The position numbers and the translations under genes are program-made. A stretch of DNA of 64,000 nt from Pseudomonas fluorescens (GTDB lineage: Bacteria; Pseudomonadota; Gammaproteobacteria; Pseudomonadales; Pseudomonadaceae): assembly GCF_005938625.1 (NCBI RefSeq), contig NZ_VCNJ01000030.1:1-64000 (forward strand), read 5' to 3'. Positions 51,297 through 59,488 of the stretch are shown here, piece after piece. Numbering within the stretch: position 1 is the stretch's first letter; each line of letters begins with the position of its first letter. The notes beneath the pieces are model-generated. The model saw nothing but the letters and a program-made list of their open reading frames with translations. It made no database searches and was not told where the DNA came from.

Positions 51297-53825
51297 ATGG
51301 CCACACCCCAACAATTGCAACTGCTGGCGCCCTTGTCCGGTGTCCTGATCGCGCTTGAGCAAGTTCCCGATCCGGTGTTTTCCGGGCGCGTGATCGGCGA
51401 CGGTCTGTGTATCGACCCGACCTCTTCGACCCTTTGCGCGCCTTTGGCCGGGGTCATCAGCAACGTGCAGGCCAGCGGGCATGCCGTGAGCATCACCGAT
51501 GACAACGGCGTTCAGGTGTTGATGCACATCGGCCTGGACACGGTGAACCTCGGCGGCCAAGGCTTCACTCGCCTGGTCGAAGAGGGACAGCGGGTTGTGC
51601 CTGGACAGGCGCTGATCGAGTTCGATGCCGATTACATTGCCCGACATGCGCGCAGCCTGATGACGTTGATGTTGGTGGTCAGCGCTGAGCCGTTTACCTG
51701 GCTGGTCGCTTCGAGCGGACGGGTCGAAAGCGGTCAGCCGTTGCTTGAAATAGCCAGCACGCCGGCACTCAGTGAGGAAGCAGTGGCGTCAGAGGGGCAG
51801 GCTGTTTTCTCGCAACCATTGAAACTGCCCAACCCCAATGGTCTGCACGCGCGCCCGGCGGCAGTGTTCGCGCAAGCGGCGAAGGACTTCACGGCAAAGA
51901 TTTACCTGCATAAGCAGCAGGCTCAAGCCAACGCCAAATCCCTGGTGGCGATCATGGCGTTGCAAACTGCTTTTGGCGACAGCGTGCGGCTCAGTGCAGT
52001 GGGCGAAGACGCTGACGCTGCGATCGAAGCGTTGACCCGGCTCCTGGCCGAGGGCTGCGGTGAAACGGTAACGGCAGTGGCGCCCGCCGAGGTCGTCGTC
52101 ACGGAGGCGCTGACGCTTCTGCGGGGCATCTGTGCGTCACCCGGTTCGGCATTAGGCCAAGTGGTGCAGATCAGCGAACCGGTCTTCGACGTCAGCGAAT
52201 TCGGCGGCGGAGCGGACGTCGAGCGCGAAGCCCTTGCCAATGCCCTGATCGAAGCCGATCTGGCCTTGCAGCATTTGCGTGATACCGCTGGTGGTGAAGC
52301 CGAAGCCGAGATATTCAAAGCTCATCAGGAACTGCTCGAAGATCCGGGTCTGCTCGATCAGGCGCAAGCGTTGATCGACGAGGGCAAAAGCGCGGCCTTC
52401 GCCTGGCGCGCCGCCACTGAAGAAACCGCGATCATGTTTCGCCAACTCGGCAGTGCACTGCTGGCCGAACGGGCGGCGGATCTGACCGATGTCGGGCGCC
52501 GCGTGCTCAAGCTGCTTCTTGGGATTGGCGATCAGACGCTGGAGCTGCCGCAAGGGTGCATTCTGATTGCCGATCAGCTGACGCCGTCGCAGACCGCCGC
52601 TATCGATACCGGCAAGGTACTGGGTTTCGCTACGGTGGGGGGCGGCGCGACCAGTCACGTGGCGATTCTCGCCCGCGCCTGTGGCCTGCCATCGATCTGT
52701 GGGGTGCCAGTGCAAATGCTCGCGCTGAGCAATGGCACTCAAGTATTGCTTGAGGCCGACAAGGGCGAGCTGCATGTGCATCCGGACTCAGCGGCGATCA
52801 AACAATGGCAGGCGCGCCACGCGCAACAGCGCCAACGCCACGAGCATGAACTGGCCAACGCAACGCTCGCCGCGCGAACCCGTGACGGCCATCACGTCGA
52901 GGTGTCGGCCAACGTCGCCTCATTGTCTGAAACCGAGCAGGCCATGGCTTTGGGAGGCGCGGGCGTCGGCCTGCTGCGTTCGGAATTTCTCTATCTGGGG
53001 CGCAATCACGCGCCGAGCCATGACGAGCAGGTTGCCACCTACGGCGCCATCGCCCGCTGCGTGGGACCTGCGCACAATCTGGTGGTGCGCACCCTCGATG
53101 TCGGCGGCGACAAACCGCTGGCCTATGTGCCGATGGACAGCGAAACCAACCCGTTCCTCGGCGTGCGCGGCATTCGTTTGTGCCTGGAGCGCCCGCAATT
53201 ATTGCGTGAACAGTTCCGCGCCATGCTCGGCTGCTGCGATCTGACTCGTTTGCACATCATGTTGCCGATGGTCACGCAATTGTCGGAGCTGCGTCTGGCG
53301 CGGCAGATGCTCGACGAGGAAATAGCGGCGCTTGGGCTAACGCAACGGCCGAAGCTGGGGATCATGATCGAAGTACCGGCGGCGGCGCTGATGGCGGATC
53401 TGTTTGCGCCGCTGGTGGATTTCTTCTCGATCGGCACCAATGACCTGACGCAATACACCTTGGCCATGGATCGCGATCATCCGCGCCTGGCCAGTCAGGC
53501 GGACAGTTTTCATCCCTCGGTATTGCGCCTGATCGCCATGACCGTGAAGGCCGCGCATGACCATGGGAAGTGGGTCGGTGTGTGCGGGGCGATGGCCTCT
53601 GAACGTCTGGCGGTACCGCTGTTGCTGGGGTTGGGTGTGGACGAACTGTCGGTGAGCGTGCCGATGATTGCCCCGGTCAAGGCAACGGTGCGTGAGCTTG
53701 CGCTGGCGGACTGTCAGGTCATCGCCCAACAGGTGCTCGGTCTGGAAAGTGCCGGGCAGGTGCGCGAGGCGTTGCAGCTCTTTCACGAGGCAACCGTCGA
53801 TACTTTACGGGTTCTGGAGAACTGA
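51297..53825 (+). CDS. PTS fusion protein EIIA-HPr-EI
   Basis: An 842-residue phosphotransfer protein. EIIA of the glucose type (about 1-150) has its phospho-His at 77 (VLMHIGLD). HPr (about 170-260) has His184 (NGLHARPAAVF). Enzyme I (from about 275) has His454 (GGGATSHVAILARACGLP) and the PEP-binding part with FSIGTNDLTQYTLAMDRDH. One protein thus carries phosphate from PEP to the EIIB of TreP. The ATG at 51297 starts it; an overlapping extension into the porin end is rejected. Confidence 0.95.
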   Translation: MATPQQLQLLAPLSGVLIALEQVPDPVFSGRVIGDGLCIDPTSSTLCAPLAGVISNVQASGHAVSITDDNGVQVLMHIGLDTVNLGGQGFTRLVEEGQRVVPGQALIEFDADYIARHARSLMTLMLVVSAEPFTWLVASSGRVESGQPLLEIASTPALSEEAVASEGQAVFSQPLKLPNPNGLHARPAAVFAQAAKDFTAKIYLHKQQAQANAKSLVAIMALQTAFGDSVRLSAVGEDADAAIEALTRLLAEGCGETVTAVAPAEVVVTEALTLLRGICASPGSALGQVVQISEPVFDVSEFGGGADVEREALANALIEADLALQHLRDTAGGEAEAEIFKAHQELLEDPGLLDQAQALIDEGKSAAFAWRAATEETAIMFRQLGSALLAERAADLTDVGRRVLKLLLGIGDQTLELPQGCILIADQLTPSQTAAIDTGKVLGFATVGGGATSHVAILARACGLPSICGVPVQMLALSNGTQVLLEADKGELHVHPDSAAIKQWQARHAQQRQRHEHELANATLAARTRDGHHVEVSANVASLSETEQAMALGGAGVGLLRSEFLYLGRNHAPSHDEQVATYGAIARCVGPAHNLVVRTLDVGGDKPLAYVPMDSETNPFLGVRGIRLCLERPQLLREQFRAMLGCCDLTRLHIMLPMVTQLSELRLARQMLDEEIAALGLTQRPKLGIMIEVPAAALMADLFAPLVDFFSIGTNDLTQYTLAMDRDHPRLASQADSFHPSVLRLIAMTVKAAHDHGKWVGVCGAMASERLAVPLLLGLGVDELSVSVPMIAPVKATVRELALADCQVIAQQVLGLESAGQVREALQLFHEATVDTLRVLEN

Positions 53826-53827
53826 AG

Positions 53828-54118
53828 ATGTTCGATCAATTGCAGAAGGCATTCTGGAAAGCCTTGACCCCGGATCTGGTCGCGGACACACCGATAGCAG
53901 CGGCCGAGCCGACCGACGGATTGAGCGTCGATATCGTCGCGGCGCTGGGCGGTGTGGATAACCTGAAGTCGCAGCAACCGCTGGCGTTGACGCGGGTGCG
54001 GGTGGTGTTGCGTGATGTTTCGCACATGGACCAACACGCGTTAAGCGCCGCCGGTGTCTCGGGTGTGATGCCCTTGGCGGACGGCGTGGTGCACCTTATT
54101 ACCGGGCTGCGATCTTAA
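53828..54118 (+). CDS. EIIB-like domain protein lacking the phospho-cysteine
   Basis: A 96-residue protein starting 2 nt after the PTS fusion gene. Residues 33-95 align with glucose-type EIIB domains: DIVAALGGVDNLKSQQPLAL, then TRVRVVLRD and GVVHLITG. At the place of the phosphorylated cysteine (HCVTRLR in TreP) it has LALTRVR, and the whole protein contains no cysteine. It cannot carry phosphate in the known way. A regulatory or docking role, or decay, is possible. Lengthy conservation of the fold argues against simple decay. Confidence 0.8.
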   Translation: MFDQLQKAFWKALTPDLVADTPIAAAEPTDGLSVDIVAALGGVDNLKSQQPLALTRVRVVLRDVSHMDQHALSAAGVSGVMPLADGVVHLITGLRS

Positions 54119-54234
54119 GTCGGCAGGTGATGTGCGGCCTCAGGTCGCCCTTACTGTTTCTCAACCGCAGGTGTATCGTATTCGCCTTTTGCAGGCCTCA
54201 GGGCCTGTCGCTGATACGTGAGGTAGTTGAGTTC

Positions 54235-55611
54235 ATGTCCTTTACCCGTCGCCAAATCCTCGGTGGCCTGGCCGGTCTTGTTGTCGTTGGCGTTGGTGCG
54301 GGAGGCGCGTCGCGTTATTGGCTCGGCAAAATGGCCGACGCCGAGGCGGGCCACGACTATGAACTGATCGCTGCGCCGCTGGACGTCGAACTGGTGCCGG
54401 GGCACAAGACCGAGGCCTGGGCATTCGGTCCGTCGGCGCCGGGCACCGAGTTGCGTGTGCGCCAGGGTGAGTGGCTGCGGGTGCGCTTCATCAACCACTT
54501 GCCGGTGGCGACCACTATTCACTGGCACGGCATTCGTTTGCCGCTGGAGATGGACGGCGTGCCGTACGTGTCGCAGCTGCCGGTGTTGCCGGGCGAGTAC
54601 TTCGACTACAAATTCCGCGTGCCGGACGCCGGCAGCTACTGGTATCACCCGCACGTCAGCAGCAGCGAAGAACTCGGGCGCGGACTGGTCGGGCCACTGA
54701 TTATCGAAGAGCGTGAGCCGACCGGCTTCAAGTACGAAAAGACCTTGAGCCTGAAAAACTGGCACATCGATGATGAAGGCAATTTCGTCGAATTCAGCAT
54801 TCCCCGTGAAGCGGCACGTGGCGGCACGGCGGGGCGGTTGTCGACCATCAACGGCATGCCGACCCCGGTCATCGAACTGCCTGCGGGGCAAATCACTCGA
54901 GTGCGTTTGCTCAATCTCGATAACACCCTGACTTATCGCATCAACATTCCCGGTGTTGAAGCGCAGATCTATGCGCTGGACGGCAACCCGGTCGAGCCGC
55001 GGCCATTGGGCAAGGAATACTGGCTGGGTCCGGGCATGCGCATTTGCCTGGCGATCAAGGCGCCGGCGGCGGGCGAAGAATTGTCGCTGCGCAACGGACC
55101 GGTACGTCTGGGCACGCTGCGTTCAGTGGCCAATAACGATGCACCGACCGACTGGCCGAAAGCGCTGCCAGCCAATCCGGTCGCGGAACCGGACCTGGCC
55201 AATGCCGAGAAACTCAACTTCAATTTCGAATGGGTCGGCTCGGTGTCGGTCAACGTCGACAACGGCAGGCCGCCGAGTCTGTGGCAGATCAACGGCAAGG
55301 CTTGGGACATCACCGACAAAACCTGTGCCGACCGACCGATTGCCAGCCTGAAACTAGGGCAGAGCTACATCTTCGAATTGAAGAACATGACCCAGTATCA
55401 GCACCCGATCCACCTGCACGGGATGAGTTTCAAGGTGATCGCATCGAACCGGCACAAGATCATTCCGTACTTCACCGATACTTATTTGTTGGGCAAGAAC
55501 GAGCGCGCGCAAGTGGCGCTGGTGGCTGATAATCCGGGGGTGTGGATGTTCCATTGCCACGTGATCGACCATATGGAAACCGGCCTGATGGCCGCCATCG
55601 AGGTGAAGTGA
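54235..55611 (+). CDS. Tat-exported multicopper oxidase
   Basis: A 458-residue oxidase with a twin-arginine signal (SFTRRQILGGLAGLVVVGVG). The copper ligands form the usual four motifs: TIHWHGIRLP, YWYHPHVSSS, HPIHLHGMSF and FHCHVIDHMETG. It belongs to the laccase-like periplasmic group; the true substrate (metal or phenol) is unclear. The Tat start at 54235 is preferred over upstream codons, which encode no signal. Its stop overlaps the tadA start (TGATG). A homologue sits next to tadA in P. aeruginosa. Confidence 0.92.
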   Translation: MSFTRRQILGGLAGLVVVGVGAGGASRYWLGKMADAEAGHDYELIAAPLDVELVPGHKTEAWAFGPSAPGTELRVRQGEWLRVRFINHLPVATTIHWHGIRLPLEMDGVPYVSQLPVLPGEYFDYKFRVPDAGSYWYHPHVSSSEELGRGLVGPLIIEEREPTGFKYEKTLSLKNWHIDDEGNFVEFSIPREAARGGTAGRLSTINGMPTPVIELPAGQITRVRLLNLDNTLTYRINIPGVEAQIYALDGNPVEPRPLGKEYWLGPGMRICLAIKAPAAGEELSLRNGPVRLGTLRSVANNDAPTDWPKALPANPVAEPDLANAEKLNFNFEWVGSVSVNVDNGRPPSLWQINGKAWDITDKTCADRPIASLKLGQSYIFELKNMTQYQHPIHLHGMSFKVIASNRHKIIPYFTDTYLLGKNERAQVALVADNPGVWMFHCHVIDHMETGLMAAIEVK

Positions 55612-56111
55612 TGCGCCAGATTCGTCCTGCGGCGATCATCGACCGCAGCCGTGACCGCGACTTCATGCGCGCAGCCCTGGAACTCGCCGCGCAAGGCGCG
55701 GTGCTGGGTGAAGTGCCGGTGGGCGCGGTGCTGGTGCAGGACGGCGAGATCATCGGGCGTGGCTTCAATTGCCCGATCAGCACCAGCGACCCGAGTGCTC
55801 ACGCGGAAATGGTCGCCATTCGCGCGGCCGCGCAGGCGCTGGATAACTATCGTCTGCCGGGCAGCACGCTGTATGTGACGCTGGAACCGTGCAGCATGTG
55901 CGCCGGGCTGATCGTGCATTCGCGGGTGGCGCGGGTGGTGTATGGCGCGCTGGAGCCGAAGGCGGGGATTGTGCAGAGTCAGGGGCAGTTTTTCACCCAG
56001 GGCTTTTTGAATCACCGGGTGTTGTATGAAGGCGGGGTGTTGGCGGAGGAGTGTAGCGCGGTGCTGACCGAATTCTTCCGCGCCCGGAGAGCCAAAAGCC
56101 CCTCACCCTAA
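55611..56111 (+). CDS. tadA: tRNA-specific adenosine deaminase TadA
   Basis: A 166-residue deaminase that makes inosine-34 in tRNA-Arg(ACG). The zinc site is SAHAEM (His and catalytic Glu) and EPCSMCAG. The substrate loop FNCPISTSDPS is present. The last codons (SPSP and stop) fall in the repeat at 56097, so the C-terminus was shaped by a repeat. The start at 55611 overlaps the oxidase stop. Confidence 0.95.
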   Translation: MRQIRPAAIIDRSRDRDFMRAALELAAQGAVLGEVPVGAVLVQDGEIIGRGFNCPISTSDPSAHAEMVAIRAAAQALDNYRLPGSTLYVTLEPCSMCAGLIVHSRVARVVYGALEPKAGIVQSQGQFFTQGFLNHRVLYEGGVLAEECSAVLTEFFRARRAKSPSP

Positions 56112-56262
56112 CCCTCCCGAAACGTCGGACCGCCCGTAGGGAGAGGGGACTGACCGAGCTGGATGGGTTAAGTCCGTCGACCTGAGATACCGAGTCGAAC
56201 TCAAGTTTTGAAAAGCCCCACGATCGGCGCCCTCTCCCAGGGGAGAGGGCTGGGGTGAGGGG
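56097..56262. repeat. CCCTCACCCTAACCCTC-type repeat, 166 nt
   Basis: Begins AGCCCCTCACCCTAACCCTC and ends with an inverted counterpart GAGGGCTGGGGTGAGGGG, with GGGAGAGGGGACTGACCGAG inside. Related copies are at 59297-59475 and 62441-62718. Sequence inside the arms varies between copies. It overlaps the end of tadA. Confidence 0.82.
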
Positions 56263-56292
56263 TGGGCTCACCGCGGTGTTTGAGAGGTTGGA

Positions 56293-57249
56293 TTACTTCT
56301 TCGCGACAATCACCGCGCGCATCGGCGCCGGCAATCCTTCGATGGTTTTGCTGTGATCTTCCGGATCAAGGAAATCACTCAGCGACTGATACTTCATCCA
56401 CTCAGTGCCGCGCTGTTCCTCGACTGTCGTGGTGCTCACATCCACACAACGAATATCGCTGAACCCGGCCCGACGCAACCACAACTCCAGCGCCGGCACC
56501 GACGGCAGGAACCACACGTTACGCATTTGCGCATAACGATCTTCCGGCACCAGCACCTGATGCTTGTCGCCTTCCACCACCAGCGTTTCCAGTACCAGTT
56601 CGCCGCCCTTGACCAGGCAATCCTTCAGCGCCAGCAAGTGCTCGATCGGCGAGCGTCGGTGGTAGAACACGCCCATCGAAAACACGGTGTCGAAGCCTTC
56701 CAGATTCGGCGGCAAATCTTCGAACGGGAAGGGCAGGTGCCAGGCATTCGGCTCAGACAGATAACGCTGCACCGCCTGGAACTGGCAGAAAAACAGCCAG
56801 TTTGGATCAACGCCAATCACGCTGTTCGCGCCGGCACCGAGCATGCGCCACATGTAGTAACCGTTGCCGCAGCCGACATCGAGGATGCGTTTGCCTTTCA
56901 GATCCAGATGCGGGGCGACGCGCGACCATTTCCAGTCCGAACGCCATTCGGTGTCGACGTGAACACCAAACAGATCAAACGGCCCTTTGCGCCAAGGCGA
57001 CAAACCCATCAATGCAGTACGCATCTGCGCACGGGTTTCGTCGTCGCAATCGGTGTCGAGTTTCAGGCCATTGAGCAGATCGATTTCGCTCGGCTGAATT
57101 TTCGGCAAGGCATCCAGCGCACTTTGCCAGCGCTCCAGATCGCCGTGACCTTTCTCCATTTTCTTGTCGAGTTGCGCCTGCAGGGTGTTGGCCCATTCGG
57201 CCAGCGGTGTGCCGGCCAGACGGCGGGCGAGGGGGGACAGATCAATCAT
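56293..57249 (-). CDS. cmoB: tRNA U34 carboxymethyltransferase CmoB
   Basis: A 318-residue SAM-family enzyme that uses carboxy-SAM to form cmo5U34 in tRNA. The Rossmann motif ILDVGCGNGYYMWRM (about residue 122) and FSMGVFYHRRSPIEHL are typical. It overlaps cmoA by 4 nt (ATGA), so the two steps are coupled. In this genome it follows tadA, a different order from P. aeruginosa, with a repeat between them. Confidence 0.96.
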   Translation of the reverse strand: MIDLSPLARRLAGTPLAEWANTLQAQLDKKMEKGHGDLERWQSALDALPKIQPSEIDLLNGLKLDTDCDDETRAQMRTALMGLSPWRKGPFDLFGVHVDTEWRSDWKWSRVAPHLDLKGKRILDVGCGNGYYMWRMLGAGANSVIGVDPNWLFFCQFQAVQRYLSEPNAWHLPFPFEDLPPNLEGFDTVFSMGVFYHRRSPIEHLLALKDCLVKGGELVLETLVVEGDKHQVLVPEDRYAQMRNVWFLPSVPALELWLRRAGFSDIRCVDVSTTTVEEQRGTEWMKYQSLSDFLDPEDHSKTIEGLPAPMRAVIVAKK

Positions 57250-57989
57250 GGCAAGGCAATCAACGAGGCAAAGTTAAGACACTGGAACCACGGCACGACT
57301 TTCGAGAACCCGGCGGCCAGCAGGCGTTCGCGGTGTTCTTCGAGGCTGTCGGGCTTCATGACGTTTTCGATGGCGCTGCGCTTCTGGGCAATTTCCAGTT
57401 CGCTGTAGCCGTTGGCGCGTTTGAACGCGACGTGCAGATCGGTGAGCAGTGCGTGTTCTTCGGCATCGTTGAAACGCAGCTTCTCAGAGAGAATCAGCGC
57501 GCCGCCCGGCAGCAGCGATTGGCGGATGCGTGAGAGCAACGCGGTGCGCTGATCCGGGGCGATGAATTGCAGGGTGAAGTTCAGCGCCACCACCGAGGCG
57601 GGTTGAAAATCGAGGGCGAGAATGTCGCCTTCGATCACGTCCACCGGCAGCAACTCCTGGAACATCGAATCCTGACCGTTGAGGTATTCGCGGCAGCGCT
57701 CGACCATGGCGGCGGAGTTATCCACAGCAATCACCCGGCAACCGTCCGTGCGCACGTGGCGGCGCAGGGCTTGAGTGACCGCACCCAGCGATGAACCGAG
57801 GTCGTAGAGCACGCTGTTCGGCTGGGCGAACTGCGCGGCGAGCACGCCGAGGTTCTCGACGATGGTCGGATAACCCGGCACCGAGCGCTTGATCATGTCC
57901 GGGAACACCCGCACCACGTCTTCGTTGAAGGCGAAGTCGGGTACCTGGGCCAAGGGCTTGGCGAAAATGCGATCGGGTTCTTTGCTCAC
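57246..57989 (-). CDS. cmoA: Carboxy-SAM synthase CmoA
   Basis: A 247-residue enzyme that makes carboxy-S-adenosylmethionine from SAM and prephenate for CmoB. The SAM-binding block VLYDLGSSLGAVTQALRRH (about residue 60) and VALNFTLQFIAPDQR are typical. The GTG at 57989 gives the conserved SKEPDRIFAKPLAQVPDFAF and the usual family length; an ATG 15 codons upstream is an alternative. Confidence 0.94.
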   Translation of the reverse strand: MSKEPDRIFAKPLAQVPDFAFNEDVVRVFPDMIKRSVPGYPTIVENLGVLAAQFAQPNSVLYDLGSSLGAVTQALRRHVRTDGCRVIAVDNSAAMVERCREYLNGQDSMFQELLPVDVIEGDILALDFQPASVVALNFTLQFIAPDQRTALLSRIRQSLLPGGALILSEKLRFNDAEEHALLTDLHVAFKRANGYSELEIAQKRSAIENVMKPDSLEEHRERLLAAGFSKVVPWFQCLNFASLIALP

Positions 57990-58083
57990 GGCGGTTCCGG
58001 CGGTGTCGGTGGAAAAGGCCGGCATTTTAGCCAAAAGGGCGCGGGGATGCTTGGGTTGTCTGATAAAGCGCTTTTTTGCCAGT

Positions 58084-58192
58084 GATCGTTCCCACGCTCT
58101 GCGTGGGAACGCCGCCCCGGACGCTCTGCGTCCCTGCGTAAGTGACGCAGAGCGTCACAGGATGCATTCCCACGCGGAGCGTGGGAACGATC
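58084..58192. repeat. GATCGTTCCCACGCTCTGCG-type repeat
   Basis: GATCGTTCCCACGCTCTGCG and its inverted copy at the right end enclose GACGCTCTGCGTC and GACGCAGAGCGTC inverted segments. The right end overlaps the stop codon of the YhhN gene by two bases. It is the better preserved of two copies in the window (compare 26473). Confidence 0.85.
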
Positions 58193-58829
58193 AGATCCGT
58201 TTAGTCTGGGAGAAAGCGGAGGCGGCGATGCCCCATTGGCCCAGCCAGTAGCTGAGGATGATGACGTAAGGTGCGGCGTGGAAAGGGGCGACGAAACGGT
58301 CGATACCGATCACGCTGTCCGAGAACACAAACGCCAGCGCACCACCCGCCGCCAACAGCGCCGAACGCTTGGGTACATCGGTGCCGAGTCGTGCCAAGGC
58401 GCGCCAGAGCATCGCGCTGATCGCCGTGGCATAGACAACCACCGGCACCAGCAACGGCCCCAGACCGCTGGAAATCAGAAGACCCAGCAGCACCGCACCA
58501 ACCGCGAGAGCAAGCACCAGTGGCAGCACCGCCAGACGCTTGCAGTCACTCAGATAAGCCTTCAGATAAGCCAGATGCGCGACCAGAAACGCGCCGAGGC
58601 CGAATACAAACAGGTCCCCCGGCCATGCCAGCAACACATCACCGAGCAACGAGAAAATCAGACCCAGACTGATCCAGCGGCGATAGTCGCTGGGCGGCGC
58701 ATCATGTAGCCAGCCGAGCAGCGCCAGCACCGGCAGCGGTTTCACCAGCAAGCACAGCAACGCCGCGTGCGTGCTGACGCCGTAGAGAAAGGTCACCGCG
58801 CCCATCAGCGCCAGAATCAGCCAACCCAC
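58191..58829 (-). CDS. YhhN-family lysoplasmalogenase
   Basis: A 212-residue membrane protein with about seven or eight hydrophobic helices and the family motifs KPLPVLALLGWL, SLLGDVLLAWPGD and ALAFVFSDSVIGIDRF. Family members hydrolyse the vinyl ether of lysoplasmalogens, but the role in bacteria is unclear. Its stop codon sits at the edge of the repeat at 58084-58192. The inhibitor-like lipoprotein gene lies 2 nt upstream on the same strand. Confidence 0.88.
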   Translation of the reverse strand: MGWLILALMGAVTFLYGVSTHAALLCLLVKPLPVLALLGWLHDAPPSDYRRWISLGLIFSLLGDVLLAWPGDLFVFGLGAFLVAHLAYLKAYLSDCKRLAVLPLVLALAVGAVLLGLLISSGLGPLLVPVVVYATAISAMLWRALARLGTDVPKRSALLAAGGALAFVFSDSVIGIDRFVAPFHAAPYVIILSYWLGQWGIAASAFSQTKRI

Positions 58830-58831
58830 GA

Positions 58832-59224
58832 TCAGTTCACCGAAATGGCGCAGTCAAAAGTTTCCACCGGCAGCACTTCCGGCGCCCACGGCTGTTGCGA
58901 GGTCAGGCGCAGACGCCCGGTGCCGGGGGCAAAGGCCTGAAAGCGCCAGGTCGACAGACCTGCTGCACCGACCACGCCGGCGTCTTCCGGATTGCTGTAG
59001 ACCTCCGGGCTGAGTGCACGCAGCACACCGCCGGCGGAATCCTGAATAGCCCAGCGATAACCGGTGGTCGGGTTGCTTGGCAGCATGATGATAAGGTTTT
59101 GCCCGTTGGTGAGCCGCACCGGGCATTCGCTTTGTTTTTCCACGGTCACGTTGTGTTTCGGTTGCGTGGCGCACGCGGCCAGCAGCGAGAGGGCGAGAGG
59201 GAGAAACAGGCGAGTGGGGGACAT
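58832..59224 (-). CDS. Chagasin-like (I42) protease inhibitor lipoprotein
   Basis: A 130-residue lipoprotein with signal peptide and lipobox LLAAC (Cys18). The mature part has the chagasin loops NPTTGYRW (about residues 51-58) and APGTGRLRL, and SQQPW near the third loop. I42 proteins inhibit papain-type cysteine proteases. The bacterial target is unknown. The ATG at 59224 gives the signal peptide; a longer frame upstream lies partly in a repeat and is rejected. Confidence 0.85.
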   Translation of the reverse strand: MSPTRLFLPLALSLLAACATQPKHNVTVEKQSECPVRLTNGQNLIIMLPSNPTTGYRWAIQDSAGGVLRALSPEVYSNPEDAGVVGAAGLSTWRFQAFAPGTGRLRLTSQQPWAPEVLPVETFDCAISVN

Positions 59225-59296
59225 AAGGTCAGCGGCTCCGGCGTTGTCGACGAACGGCGAGCATAACTGAAGATGAGACAAAGTGTGACAGTGCCA

Positions 59297-59475
59297 AGCC
59301 CTCACCCTAGCCCTCTCCCAGAGGGAGAGGGGACTGACCGGGGGATATTGGCGAGGTACGCCGACCTGAGCGTGCGTCAGCGAATCCATAATCGACCCGG
59401 TGTTTCAGGTCGGCGCATTGCGCAAGACCGCTCGGTTGGCTCCCTCTCCTGGGGGAGAGGGCTGGGGTGAGGGGC
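59297..59475. repeat. CCCTCACCCTAGCCCTC-type repeat, 179 nt
   Basis: Arms AGCCCTCACCCTAGCCCTCT and GAGAGGGCTGGGGTGAGGGG face each other, with a variable middle containing GGTACGCCGACCTGAGCG and an inverted CAGGTCGGCGCATTGC. It lies between the inhibitor lipoprotein start and the lon stop. The gap holds no gene. Confidence 0.82.
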
Positions 59476-59488
59476 TACGGGCTACCGG

